Shown: one piece after another, positions 17,152 to 25,500 of the stretch
How the letters are laid out: every line of letters begins with the position of its first letter
How positions within the stretch are numbered: the first letter of the stretch is position 1
From: Planktothrix agardhii NIES-204
GTDB taxonomy: Bacteria > Cyanobacteriota > Cyanobacteriia > Cyanobacteriales > Microcoleaceae
Assembly (NCBI GenBank): GCA_003609755.1
Contig: AP017991.1
Location: 4,513,001-4,577,000, forward strand
Reading direction: 5' to 3'
Length of the DNA stretch: 64,000 nucleotides
Notes under the pieces: model-generated
What the model saw: the letters and a program-made list of their open reading frames with translations, nothing else
Told to the model about the DNA's origin: nothing
The model's database searches: none
Made by a program: the position numbers and the translations under genes

Positions 17152-17904
17152 ATGCAATTATCTCTAACCCTGTCTCCGATAAAATTAGCTAAACGCCTAA
17201 CAATGGGAGTAGGATTTTTTACTTTCACCAGTATTCTGATACAAATTGGTAGGTTTGGATTTAACTATCGAAAAGATTGGACAGCGATGTTTAATGTTGA
17301 TCGAGAAATGAATTTACCCACTTGGTTTAGTGCATTTATGTTAGCGTTTTGTGCTTGGTTATTGGGGGCGATCGCCTCTGCAAAACAAGCTGAACTTGAA
17401 CAACAAAACAGCTTAACTGATCCTAATGATAATTCTTCGGTAAAATATCGTTATTTCCAACAATGGAAATGGTTATCAATTATTTTTTGGTTATTCGCTA
17501 TTGATGAAGTAGCTACCATTCATGAAATTCTAATTATTCCTGATATTGCTAAAGGGTTAAATTTACCACCTTTTTTACGTTCAATGTGGGTAATTCCAGG
17601 CATAATTTTAGTCATAGTTTTTCTGCGTAAATACTGGAAATTTTGGTTACATCTTCCCCGAAAAACCCGTGATCATTTTATTTTAGCAGCATCTTTATAT
17701 ATTGGCGGAGCTTTATTTATGGAAATGGTTGGGAGTGTGGTGGCGTTTTATTACCATCAACAAAGTCTAATTTATTCATTAGTAGCCATTGTCGAGGAAA
17801 TCATGGAAATGATGGGAGTAATTGTTTTTATGTATGGACTGTTAGCTTATATTCGAGAATGGCAAGAAAAAATTAATCTTGAGATTAAAATTTTGCCACA
17901 ATAG
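17152..17904 (+). CDS. Multi-pass membrane protein of unknown function
   Basis: A 250-residue protein with about six hydrophobic segments (near residues 18-35, 65-85, 115-130, 145-162, 180-200 and 212-232). Charged residues inside the membrane part (FAIDEVATIHEI, and VAIVEEIMEMMGV) could form a metal or active site: two DE/EE-bearing helices with a His. I know no named family for it. It lies 41 bases after the GT39-like gene in the same direction and likely belongs to the same unit, as the third gene of a small surface-polysaccharide or lipid module. ATG 17152 is the first start. Confidence 0.65.
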   Translation: MQLSLTLSPIKLAKRLTMGVGFFTFTSILIQIGRFGFNYRKDWTAMFNVDREMNLPTWFSAFMLAFCAWLLGAIASAKQAELEQQNSLTDPNDNSSVKYRYFQQWKWLSIIFWLFAIDEVATIHEILIIPDIAKGLNLPPFLRSMWVIPGIILVIVFLRKYWKFWLHLPRKTRDHFILAASLYIGGALFMEMVGSVVAFYYHQQSLIYSLVAIVEEIMEMMGVIVFMYGLLAYIREWQEKINLEIKILPQ

Positions 17905-17944
17905 GCTATATAATAAAAGGATATGATTTAAGTGGGAGCATAAT

Positions 17945-18532
17945 ATGGTTATGCAAGTGAAACCTCTCCTCTATTCTCCAGAAGAGTATTTCAAACTCGA
18001 AGAAACCGCAGAATTTAAACATGAATATCGAGATGGAGACATTATTCCCATGAGTGGAGGTACAACAAATCATAATCAAATTATAGTGAATCTTTGCGCT
18101 CATTTATATTTTGCTCTAAGAAAACAAAATTATCGGGTATTTACCAGCGATGTCCGTCTATGGATGGCCGAACATCGGTTATACACCTATCCTGATTTAA
18201 TGGTGATTAAAGGGGATGTTATTTATCACGAAAATCGCACGGATACGGTTTTAAACCCCTTAGTAATTATAGAAATTTTATCTGAATCAACGGGAAGTTA
18301 TGATCGCGGAGATAAATTTAAGTATTATCGTTCTATTCCCGAATTTCAAGAATATATTTTAATCGATCAATATCAATATTCCGTCGAACAATTTGTAAAA
18401 ACAGAAACGGGAAAATGGCAAGTTAATTTTTATGAGTCGGCGGATTCTATTTTAACATTAAGCACCCTTGACTTTTCCATCAATTTAACCGATCTCTATG
18501 AGCAAGTTAACTTTGAAACCTCAGAAGCATAA
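17945..18532 (+). CDS. Uma2 family (DUF820) PD-(D/E)XK nuclease-fold protein
   Basis: A 195-residue intact member. The core pattern is seen in order: KHEYRDGDIIPMSGG (Glu/Tyr region), HNQIIVNLCAHL, VRLWM..YTYPDLMV (first catalytic Asp), NPLVIIEILSESTGSYDRGDKF (Glu of the E-X-L/K pair), and YILIDQYQYSVEQF. Proteins of this kind have a restriction-endonuclease fold but mostly lack a shown substrate; they spread widely in cyanobacterial genomes. It is convergent with the next gene with only 4 bases between them. The ATG at 17945 is preceded by a GGGAG at 17933-17937, good spacing for it. Confidence 0.87.
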   Translation: MVMQVKPLLYSPEEYFKLEETAEFKHEYRDGDIIPMSGGTTNHNQIIVNLCAHLYFALRKQNYRVFTSDVRLWMAEHRLYTYPDLMVIKGDVIYHENRTDTVLNPLVIIEILSESTGSYDRGDKFKYYRSIPEFQEYILIDQYQYSVEQFVKTETGKWQVNFYESADSILTLSTLDFSINLTDLYEQVNFETSEA

Positions 18533-18536
18533 AATT

Positions 18537-19130
18537 CTAACGTCCCATATTCCGTTTCAAATCTTCTAATTCTTCATCCATTTCCCATTGTTTGAATTTC
18601 CGCTCTAAGGAATCATTAAAAGAATTAGAACTACCAGAGGATTTACTCTGATTCCAACCCTGGGTTTCCCTGGAATTTTGAGGGTTTTCTTGAGCTTTTG
18701 ATTTGCTACGGTTAGCTTCAACTTCTGCGGCTTTAACCTTAACTTCTTTGTGACGTTGTTGAACTTGATAATAGACTTCTTTAGATTTTTGAATCCGGTC
18801 TTTAACTCCTTGCATTTGTCCCCAAAGTTGATTCCCTTGACGCAAAAATCCCGCCTCTCGCTCTTGAGCCGCCGCCACTAAATCTAAACGATTGGCTGCT
18901 TGTGCTTTTTGTACCCATTTATGCCATTTTTGGACATCTTGAGCCACTTCTAAAATTTCCGCTTGTAGCTTTTTTTCCTTTCGGTTCAACTCAGCAATTA
19001 ATTTTAAGGTATCCTCCTCCTGTTCCCGCAACTGTTCTTCTAAAGCTTGCAATTCTAAATGAGGATTATCCTTGAGAAACTCCTCTAACCGAGTCTCTAA
19101 AAAATTACTAAAATCTTCAAATAAACCCAT
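18537..19130 (-). CDS. Coiled-coil cyanobacterial protein (TIGR04376-like)
   Basis: A 197-residue, highly charged protein. Residues about 10-150 are almost unbroken coiled coil rich in Glu, Gln, Lys and Leu (LEEQLREQEEDTLKLIAEL through KVKAAEVEANR); the rest is a low-complexity Ser/Asn/Gln linker and a short acidic tail. The start MGLFEDFSNFLETRLEEFL is the conserved N-terminus I recall from the TIGR04376 family, a cyanobacterial group of unknown function. There is no signal peptide or membrane helix. It has the same direction as the PilP/GspC-like gene upstream, separated by 79 bases with a palindromic repeat between. Confidence 0.68.
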   Translation of the reverse strand: MGLFEDFSNFLETRLEEFLKDNPHLELQALEEQLREQEEDTLKLIAELNRKEKKLQAEILEVAQDVQKWHKWVQKAQAANRLDLVAAAQEREAGFLRQGNQLWGQMQGVKDRIQKSKEVYYQVQQRHKEVKVKAAEVEANRSKSKAQENPQNSRETQGWNQSKSSGSSNSFNDSLERKFKQWEMDEELEDLKRNMGR

Positions 19131-19156
19131 AATTAAATATTAAATAGAAAAGAACA

Positions 19157-19183
19157 GTAGAGACGTGCCACGGCGCGTCTCTC
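19157..19183. repeat. Palindromic dispersed repeat, GTAGAGACGTGCCA type
   Basis: Arms GTAGAGACGTGCC and GGCGCGTCTCTC form an imperfect hairpin. It is related to the copy at 3047-3074 and lies between two genes on the minus strand. Confidence 0.7.
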
Positions 19184-19209
19184 TCCCAGGATTAACTGAA
19201 TTAACCCAT

Positions 19210-20388
19210 TTAGAATTGTTGTCCCACAAAAATTGTTTTAACCTCCCCATTCCGACGAATAACGGCTTGCTGGTTTACCACTTCCACCAGTGACCAACCA
19301 CTCGCACCAATGGTTTCACCGACATAAATCCGACGGGCTACTCCATTAATTTCAAACAGGGCCGCCGAACGATCGCCCAATTCCAGAGTTCCCACCAAGG
19401 TATGGGCCGTTATTGGGGCAGGGTTCGCTGCCGTTGGCTCTTGTGCTGGCGTTTCCGTTACCCCAGGTGAGGGGGGTAATGGAATAGTTGCCGCCGGGAC
19501 TTCCTGCCGAACTTGAGGAGTTGTGGGAGTAACTTGGGTCGGTGTAGCGGGTTTAGCCTGGGTTGTGGGGGTTGAAGCTCCTGTTTTTGCAGGAGCTACG
19601 GGAGCAGCACCCGAACCTTGTCCACCTGGAACCGCAACAGAAGCAGGTGCGGGGGGCTGGGTTTGTTGTCCCTTAGCCAAGTTTTTCATCACCTGTTGAG
19701 ACAGAGATGCGGTTTGATTAGAGGCATCTTGAATCGCCCCAGCCACTCGGTTAATAGCTGCGACGAGGTTATTGGTATCCACCACGGGAGCCACGGGAGC
19801 CACGGGCGGAGTCCCAGGAACGGGCAGGGTCGGTAGGGTGGCATTGGCCACGGGAGGAGGTAATAGGGGCAAGCCTAACCTTGTTTGTTGATTCTGTTGT
19901 TCAATATTGGTTAGCGATCGCTCAATATAATTGGAAAATTGAATATCCGCTTTGGTCTTGGCATCTAATACGGGTTCGGGGGCAACCGCCACAGGTTCCG
20001 GGGCAAATAAACGCCCTAGCCCTCCCCTGGTCGCCAACCATAATAATAGTGTGATAAATAGCGATGAAAACGCCGCAATTAATAGAATCCGATCCAACGA
20101 GGTAGAGGGCTTTTTAACACTCGCATCGCGTAATTTGTCTTTGTCTTCTTCTTCCTCCCGTGGCATCGGGGGTAGAATAATTTGAGGGACTTTAATCGAT
20201 TTTAGGGAGACAAATTCTGATTTGACCGCTTCCTTGGGCAGCCGAGATTTTCCCTCGATCGCCCGATCAACATCAGAAAAAAGGTCATCCATCAGTTCAT
20301 CGGCCCATGCTTCTACCGATATTGGTGCTTTGGCAATTGGCACTTGGGAGAATTCCAACCGGGTTTTACTCATTGTTTCTTGAGGCAT
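19210..20388 (-). CDS. Bitopic membrane protein with Pro-rich linker and PilP/GspC-like C-terminus
   Basis: A 392-residue protein. Residues 1-100 are cytosolic and acidic, a single membrane helix follows (ILLIAAFSSLFITLLLWL, about 102-120), then a long Pro/Ala/Thr/Gln linker (about 180-330), and last a compact beta domain of about 60 residues: LVGTLELGDRSAALFEING, VARRIYVGETIG, VVNQQAVIRRNGEV. This last domain has the pattern of the periplasmic clamp domains of PilP and GspC, which link inner-membrane and secretin rings of type IV pili or type II secretion. That assignment is by pattern only. No pilus gene is adjacent. ATG 20388 is the first start; MSKTRLEF five residues later is an alternative. 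Confidence 0.65.
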   Translation of the reverse strand: MPQETMSKTRLEFSQVPIAKAPISVEAWADELMDDLFSDVDRAIEGKSRLPKEAVKSEFVSLKSIKVPQIILPPMPREEEEDKDKLRDASVKKPSTSLDRILLIAAFSSLFITLLLWLATRGGLGRLFAPEPVAVAPEPVLDAKTKADIQFSNYIERSLTNIEQQNQQTRLGLPLLPPPVANATLPTLPVPGTPPVAPVAPVVDTNNLVAAINRVAGAIQDASNQTASLSQQVMKNLAKGQQTQPPAPASVAVPGGQGSGAAPVAPAKTGASTPTTQAKPATPTQVTPTTPQVRQEVPAATIPLPPSPGVTETPAQEPTAANPAPITAHTLVGTLELGDRSAALFEINGVARRIYVGETIGASGWSLVEVVNQQAVIRRNGEVKTIFVGQQF

Positions 20389-20498
20389 TGATCGCTCCTG
20401 TTATCTGTAAATCCTTAACCTCGATTTATTGATGATACAGCTATTTTATTGATATTTTTATATCATTTCCGACATTTAGCCCATTGTTGAACTAAAAA

Positions 20499-20797
20499 TT
20501 AGACTTTATTTCTGGGCTAGGATAGCTTTTGCTTGTTACCAGAGGGCGTCTAAATTCCTCTAAACTGTATTCCGATAAAGGGCGACCGCAATATTCCTCA
20601 ACCTTGGATAACCTTTTAATAAAACGATGATTAGTTTCCTGTAACCCAATATGGGGATCTAAATCATACCAACGGGCTAAATTAATTAAGACAAATAAAA
20701 TATCCCCTAATTCTGCTGTTTATCCTCAAAAGATAATTGGTCAATTTTTTCGGCAAATTCACGAACTTCTAAAGATGGCATAATAACTTACCACAAA
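20499..20797 (-). pseudogene. Chimeric remnant: antitoxin 5' end fused to mazG 3' end
   Basis: Reading the minus strand, an ATG at 20781 starts MPSLEVREFAEKIDQLSFED, nearly identical to the antitoxin at 25447, and the match holds up to 20797. At 20718 it jumps into sequence matching the last 70 codons of mazG (20499-20717 against 25494-25711), where only a few bases differ, including one inserted base that shifts the frame. So neither part can function. It is a second, decayed copy of the mazG/antitoxin pair at the left edge of the 20.5-25.5 kb islet. The rest of the 523-base gap after 20388 shows nothing else except AT-rich promoter-like sequence at 20800-20893. Confidence 0.85.
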
Positions 20798-20911
20798 TAA
20801 ATATTGATAAATTTCTCCTATTATAGCATTATTTTGAATGTTATGCTAAAATAGGTTAAAAAAGTACAGAGTCAGATAGCTATTATTATATACTTGAATC
20901 CAGTTTTAATC

Positions 20912-21178
20912 ATGCAAAATTTAACTTTACCCAAACTTGAAACTTTACCTGAAAATTTTTCCTTAGAAGGGATAATTAGCATTACCTTAATAGAAGGAAT
21001 TACTATCTTTCGTGCTTCTGAAAAGATTCAAAGTAGAATTGAAACTTTACTTGAGAGACAAAAGAAAGCAGTATTAACTCTTGAAGAAGAAAAAGAATTA
21101 GATGCTTATGAAGAATTAGATGATTATTTAAGTTTGGTAAATCGGACGATTCGCAATCTTTATTCAACTCAGATTTAA
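20912..21178 (+). CDS. Small acidic helical protein, partner of the next HNH gene
   Basis: An 88-residue protein from ATG 20912 (a TTG at 20894 would add six residues). It begins MQNLTLPKLETLPENFSLEG, then has a predicted beta-then-helix layout, with a charged middle (ERQKKAVLTLEEEKELDAYE) and an end LVNRTIRNLYSTQI. It has no membrane helix and I know no named family. An HNH gene follows after 22 bases; this small-gene-plus-HNH pairing is one I have seen repeatedly in cyanobacterial genomes, which suggests an immunity or accessory partner. Function is not known. Confidence 0.7.
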   Translation: MQNLTLPKLETLPENFSLEGIISITLIEGITIFRASEKIQSRIETLLERQKKAVLTLEEEKELDAYEELDDYLSLVNRTIRNLYSTQI

Positions 21179-21200
21179 CGAAAAATATTATTTTTAATTT

Positions 21201-21647
21201 ATGGATAAAAATACTCCTAAAGAAGTTCGTAAACGAGCAAAATATTTGTGTGAATATTGTCACGCTTCAGAAAAATGGCAATATGTTCAATTTACGATTG
21301 ATCATATTATTCCCCTTGATCAAAGTGGGGCAAATTCTCCTGATAATTTAGCTTTAGCTTGTTTTCATTGTAATCGTAAAAAATCTAATAAAATTACGGC
21401 TACCGATCCAGAATCAAATTTAGAAGTTTCTTTATTTAACCCCCGTTTACATGATTGGAAAAATCACTTTATTTGGTCAAAAGATAAACTCTACATTATT
21501 GGCTTAACCTCTATAGGACGCGCTACTGTACAATTGTTAGAATTAAATAGAAATAGAATTATTGATATTCGTGCTGCTGATTTAATTGCAGAAAGACATC
21601 CACCCAGTGACGATCCAATTTTAGCTAATGAAATGTCATCAGAATAA
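21201..21647 (+). CDS. HNH endonuclease
   Basis: A 148-residue HNH nuclease. The zinc pairs CEYC and CFHCN frame the motif FTIDHIIPLDQSGANSPDNLALAC, with a basic NRKKSNK just after, which is the classical layout of McrA-like HNH proteins. The C-terminal half (IWSKDKLYIIGLTSIGRATVQLLELNRNRI) is conserved in the same group and may bind DNA. It is paired with the small upstream gene. Such standalone HNH genes may be restriction-like, toxin-like or mobile; nothing here decides. Confidence 0.86.
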   Translation: MDKNTPKEVRKRAKYLCEYCHASEKWQYVQFTIDHIIPLDQSGANSPDNLALACFHCNRKKSNKITATDPESNLEVSLFNPRLHDWKNHFIWSKDKLYIIGLTSIGRATVQLLELNRNRIIDIRAADLIAERHPPSDDPILANEMSSE

Positions 21648-21659
21648 TTATTACACAGA

Positions 21660-23041
21660 TCAGTAATTATTAGATTTTTCTCCTATTGTTCTCACATACT
21701 CCCGAAAAAGACAAGATAAATTAAACAAAATGGTATCGCCTTTGATTTTAGCAACTAAATACCGTTGTTGTAAAGATTTTAAACCATTAATTAAGTCCAT
21801 TGAGGACAAGTCTAAATGTTGTCTTAAATCTTCTCTGGAAACAGGTTGCTCAAATTGACTCAATACTAAAACAATTTCCTGTTCAATAGGTGATAATCTA
21901 TTAAATAGCTGGTTAAAGTGCGATCGCATTTCTTTAGTAATTACTAAACTATCCTCAGCTAAAAATTCAGCCACATCCCATCAAAAACATCTTTAATTAA
22001 AAGAGCAATATCTTTCAAATACATCGGATTTCCTTGATATTTTTCAATCAATTTTAACCCGCTATCCTGATCTTGTTTTAATCCTATCCCTGACAAAATT
22101 TCTCCATCCTCTAAACCGGATAATTTTAAAGATTTAATCGGATATAATTCCTCCTCCAAACATTCCATTTCCGCACATTGTTCTTGACTAATTAAAATTA
22201 GATGACTTTGATGTTCAACTTCTGTTACCATTTTAAAAAAATTTTGATAATCTTGATAAACACCTTGATATTGTCCAGAAAATTCACCCTGGGTAAAAAT
22301 ATTATGAACGTCATCAAGGATAATCAAACATTTTTTATCCGTGAAAACATCAAATAATTGCTTTAAATTATCATCTATAGTTGCTTTTAATTCTTGCTTA
22401 ACAGCATTTAATAAATCATTCATAAGTAATTCTAAAGGTTTGGGATATTTTAAACTTTTCCAGATAATCACCTCAAATTTATCTAAGTTTAAGTCCACAA
22501 ATCTTTTAACTAGAGTCGTTTTCCCTATCCCAGATAATCCTAAAACTGAAATCAAACGAATATTATTATCTAATATCCAACTAGAAAGGGTTTTAAGTTC
22601 AGACTTTCTATTATAAAAATTTATTATTTGGGGAGCTAAGGTTAAATCGAAATTAGTTGATTTAACCTTATTATTAGTTAATGTTTGGTGATTATCTTGC
22701 TTAGAATTATATAGTATTGATGTATAATTAAAACTATGATTACTACCACTTACATGACAAATAGGCTGATTTGGAGATGATAAAATATTTAACCGATTAA
22801 AAGTAGAACGAAAATTAGTCTTTTCAATATCTTCTCCTAATTCTTCAGATAACAATTGTAATAATTTGGCAGCGATATTTCTAACCCTACTCTCACTACG
22901 GTTGCATTCATCAGCAATTTCCTGATAGCTCTGGCCGTCCCAAACTCCCTTAATAATTGATTCTTGGAGATCATCTAAGTGTTTTCCCTTCTTGGCAAAA
23001 ATTAACTGATCAGCAAATTGTAAAATTTCTGTCATAGTCAT
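21660..23041 (-). pseudogene. STAND NTPase (HTH plus NB-ARC), single-base frameshift
   Basis: The first frame (ATG 23041 to 21959) has an N-terminal HTH of about 80 residues (IIKGVWDGQSYQEIADECNRSE), like those of cyanobacterial vWA-MoxR-associated and NB-ARC proteins, then a linker, then a NACHT/NB-ARC ATPase with Walker A VLGLSGIGKTTLVKRF, Walker B CLIILDDVHN and a GNPMYL motif. The winged-helix part (LAEDSLVITKEMRSHF, FEQPVSREDLRQHL) continues in the next frame to 21660. One base missing from GGGATG at 21976-21980 would restore DVFDGNVAEFLAED and a protein of about 460 residues. STAND proteins act as threat sensors, including in phage defence (family knowledge). No WD40 or other sensor repeats follow, so what it senses is unclear. 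Confidence 0.78.
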
Positions 23042-23249
23042 AAGATCCCCTCATGGTAAGGATTTAATCTATTATACACTTCTTAATAAAGATATTTCAA
23101 GATAGTTTAAGATATTAAAGTAAATATTCTGTAACAAAAGATAAGATAAAATAATATACTTTACACTAGGAAAAATAAGTTTTTTGATCTATAATATTCA
23201 CAACAGCTAACCTACATATCCTAATTTAACCCCTATCTGTATTGTTTAA

Positions 23250-23612
23250 ATGGATTCAAAAATTATGTCTTTCCCATCTAGCAATGATAATATTGATCAA
23301 GCTAAAAATAGTATATTTTCTTCTTTCAAAGAAGGATTTATATTACAGTTATCTGATGTGATTAAATGGTTGGGGCGAATCAGCGTTATAGCTATACCAA
23401 TTTTAATTTTATGGTTTTCCAAAGGAACAAGTGGTGGCGATTATTGTATGATGAGTTCCCCAAATTTCCCAATTATAGGAGGAGGATTTATAGCATTAGG
23501 ACTAGCTTTGATATTAGGAAACCCCTTGATTGCTATTGTAGCAGGAACCTTGTTAGGAGTAATTCTTAATATTCCTTTTGTTCAGCAGTTCTTGCAGTTC
23601 TTGTGTAAGTAG
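23250..23612 (+). CDS. Small membrane protein preceding the ABC exporter gene
   Basis: A 120-residue protein with two hydrophobic stretches (about residues 44-58 and 72-108). The second is Gly/Ala/Ile-rich (IIGGGFIALGLALILG, then IAIVAGTLLGVIL). The N-terminal 35 residues are hydrophilic. ATG 23265 (residue 6) is an alternative start. It ends 31 bases before the ABC gene, which strongly suggests co-transcription. I do not recognise a family. It may be a subunit or accessory factor of the transporter; a leader-less bacteriocin-like cargo is possible but unsupported. Confidence 0.65.
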   Translation: MDSKIMSFPSSNDNIDQAKNSIFSSFKEGFILQLSDVIKWLGRISVIAIPILILWFSKGTSGGDYCMMSSPNFPIIGGGFIALGLALILGNPLIAIVAGTLLGVILNIPFVQQFLQFLCK

Positions 23613-23643
23613 ATGTAAGTTAATGTAACTTGAGGGAAACAAC

Positions 23644-25074
23644 ATGAATGTAGTACAACTAAAGAATATATCCAAAAGTTTTAATCAATCTCTATTCAAA
23701 AGAAAAGAGATATTAACAGAGATTAATCTTAATATTCAACAAGGTGAGTTTGTTGTTTTAAAAGGGGCAAATGGTTCGGGAAAAACCACTTTACTTAATC
23801 TAATTTTAGGACTTTTAGCACCCACCCAAGGAGAAGTTAACTTATTTGGGGAAAATCCCAAAAGTTTTCACTCAAAAACCCGCCTTGGTGTAGTTTTACA
23901 AAAAGTTTCCCTTCCTAAAAATTTAACGGTGAAAGAATTAGTAAACTTATTAAGAAGTTATTATCCTAATCCTTTATCAACTGAAGAAATTTTAAGCACA
24001 GTTAATCTCAAATTAAAAGAGAATAATTGGGCTTCAAAATTGTCTGGGGGTGAAGAACAAAGGTTATTTTTTGCTTTAGCTTTAGCAGGTAATCCAGAAT
24101 TATTAATTTTAGATGAACCCACCAGAAATTTAGATGAAGAAGGATTTATTGAATTTTGGGAACAAATCAAAATTTGTCGTGAAAAAAATATTACTATCCT
24201 AATGGTGACAAATAACCAAGCAGATTTTACATATTTAGATAACTTAGTTACTAAATATGTAATTTTGAAAGAGGGTAAATTAGAAGAAAATATTATTAAA
24301 ACAGTTTTGGTAGAAGAAAAGGAATCATCCAAATTCAAGGAAACAAACAAAAAAATTAATTATACTTATCTTTTGTTAAAACAGACTTATGCTGAATTAT
24401 TACAGCTTGTGAGAACACCATTGTATTTATTGGGGATTTTTCTGCTTCCTTCTCTAATTGTCTTTTTCCCCATGAATCAAAAATCCGCTAAAGTCATGTT
24501 AATATTTTTTTGTGGACTAATGTTACTAATATTAGCAATTGAAAGGTTAGGAAAAAGAATTGCTATTGAACGAGTAGAAGGATGGTTAAAGTTATTAAAA
24601 GTTACCCCACTTCCTCCTAGTGTATTTTTCAGGGCTAAAATTATTATTACTTTGTTACTTTCGACGATTATTTTATCATTAATGTTTGTTTTTGGATCAT
24701 TCAAACTAGGAATTGATGAGACTTTAATAAATTGGTTGGCGATGTTTTTGTGTTTGCTTTTAGGCATAATTCCTTTTGCTATTTTTGGTTTAGCAATGGG
24801 TTATTTGTTTAATCCTAAAAGCCTTGATTCTATCGTTGGTTTATCTGTTCCATTTGCTGTGTTAACTTGTGGTTTACCAATTTCAAAAGCAAAATGGTTT
24901 AGCGATGTAATAGATTTTTCTCCTGTGTATCACTATGGTCAATTAGTTTTGTACAGTGCTAATATAAAAAACGATAATAATATCATATTACATCTTGTAT
25001 TTTTAGGAATATTTAGTTTGATTTTTTATCTTGTATCTATTTGGGCTTATAAAAAAGATCAATCTTTGAATTAA
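23644..25074 (+). CDS. One-chain ABC-2 type exporter half (ATPase fused to permease)
   Basis: The 476-residue chain has an N-terminal ATPase (1-225) and a C-terminal permease with six hydrophobic helices (about 260-470). Walker A is LKGANGSGKTTLLN, the signature KLSGGEEQRLFF, Walker B ELLILDEPTRNLD. The usual switch His after Walker B is Asn (ILMVTNNQADF), which would weaken catalysis at that site. ABC-2 exporters with this order, ATPase first on one chain, are less common than two-gene versions. The gene follows a small membrane protein and overlaps, tail to tail by 3 bases, the broken PIN toxin gene. Cargo is unknown; drug, lipid or peptide export are all possible. Confidence 0.84.
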   Translation: MNVVQLKNISKSFNQSLFKRKEILTEINLNIQQGEFVVLKGANGSGKTTLLNLILGLLAPTQGEVNLFGENPKSFHSKTRLGVVLQKVSLPKNLTVKELVNLLRSYYPNPLSTEEILSTVNLKLKENNWASKLSGGEEQRLFFALALAGNPELLILDEPTRNLDEEGFIEFWEQIKICREKNITILMVTNNQADFTYLDNLVTKYVILKEGKLEENIIKTVLVEEKESSKFKETNKKINYTYLLLKQTYAELLQLVRTPLYLLGIFLLPSLIVFFPMNQKSAKVMLIFFCGLMLLILAIERLGKRIAIERVEGWLKLLKVTPLPPSVFFRAKIIITLLLSTIILSLMFVFGSFKLGIDETLINWLAMFLCLLLGIIPFAIFGLAMGYLFNPKSLDSIVGLSVPFAVLTCGLPISKAKWFSDVIDFSPVYHYGQLVLYSANIKNDNNIILHLVFLGIFSLIFYLVSIWAYKKDQSLN

Positions 25075-25181
25075 AAAAACTTAAATTCCTCATTTTCTAT
25101 TAATTCTTTGGCATAAAGGCTTAGTTGTTTATCACCACTAATAAACCAGATTAAAATATGAGTATCAAGTAAATATTTCAT
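25071..25181 (-). pseudogene. PIN-domain (VapC-type) toxin, truncated to 36 residues
   Basis: The ATG at 25181 overlaps the antitoxin stop by one base (TAATG). The product starts MKYLLDTHILIWFISGDKQL, the normal start of PIN toxins with the first catalytic Asp, but reaches a stop at 25071 after 36 residues instead of about 130. The rest of the gene is replaced by the end of the ABC transporter gene. So the islet appears to have inserted into, or recombined within, this toxin gene. Confidence 0.8.
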
Positions 25182-25447
25182 TACATATAATCCTTGAAAT
25201 CTTCTAAGGGCTCATCAAAATCAGGTGACATTGAAATTAAACCTTTTGCACTCCCGAATTTTCTTTGTCCCGCAGGAGTGATATTAAACGTCTTTTTAAC
25301 CTCATTCGTCAAAGCATTAGATGGGCTTAGTTCAGAATTGTTAGAAATAGTAATTTGTTGCATTAATTGTTGTAATAACCATTGTTTATCCTCAAGGGAT
25401 AACTGGTTAATTTTTTCGGCAAATTCACGAACTTCTAAAGATGGCAT
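25181..25447 (-). CDS. DUF2281-like antitoxin (partner of a PIN toxin)
   Basis: An 88-residue protein: a helical N-terminal half (MPSLEVREFAEKINQLSLED) and a C-terminal tail GSAKGLISMSPDFDEPLEDF, the ending that I associate with DUF2281 antitoxins coded just upstream of PIN-domain toxins. The one-base overlap with a toxin start supports this. The toxin is truncated, so the antitoxin is an orphan. It lies 53 bases after the mazG stop. Its N-terminal 22 codons are duplicated at 20718-20781. Confidence 0.78.
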   Translation of the reverse strand: MPSLEVREFAEKINQLSLEDKQWLLQQLMQQITISNNSELSPSNALTNEVKKTFNITPAGQRKFGSAKGLISMSPDFDEPLEDFKDYM

Positions 25448-25500
25448 AATAACTTACCAAAACTATTAATAAACCTGCTCTATTTTAGCACGATTAGACT

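Noticed and set aside
23250-25074. Bacteriocin (lantibiotic or circular) gene cluster
   Set aside because: The exporter lacks a peptidase C39 domain, no modification enzyme is present, and the 120-residue membrane protein has no leader motif.
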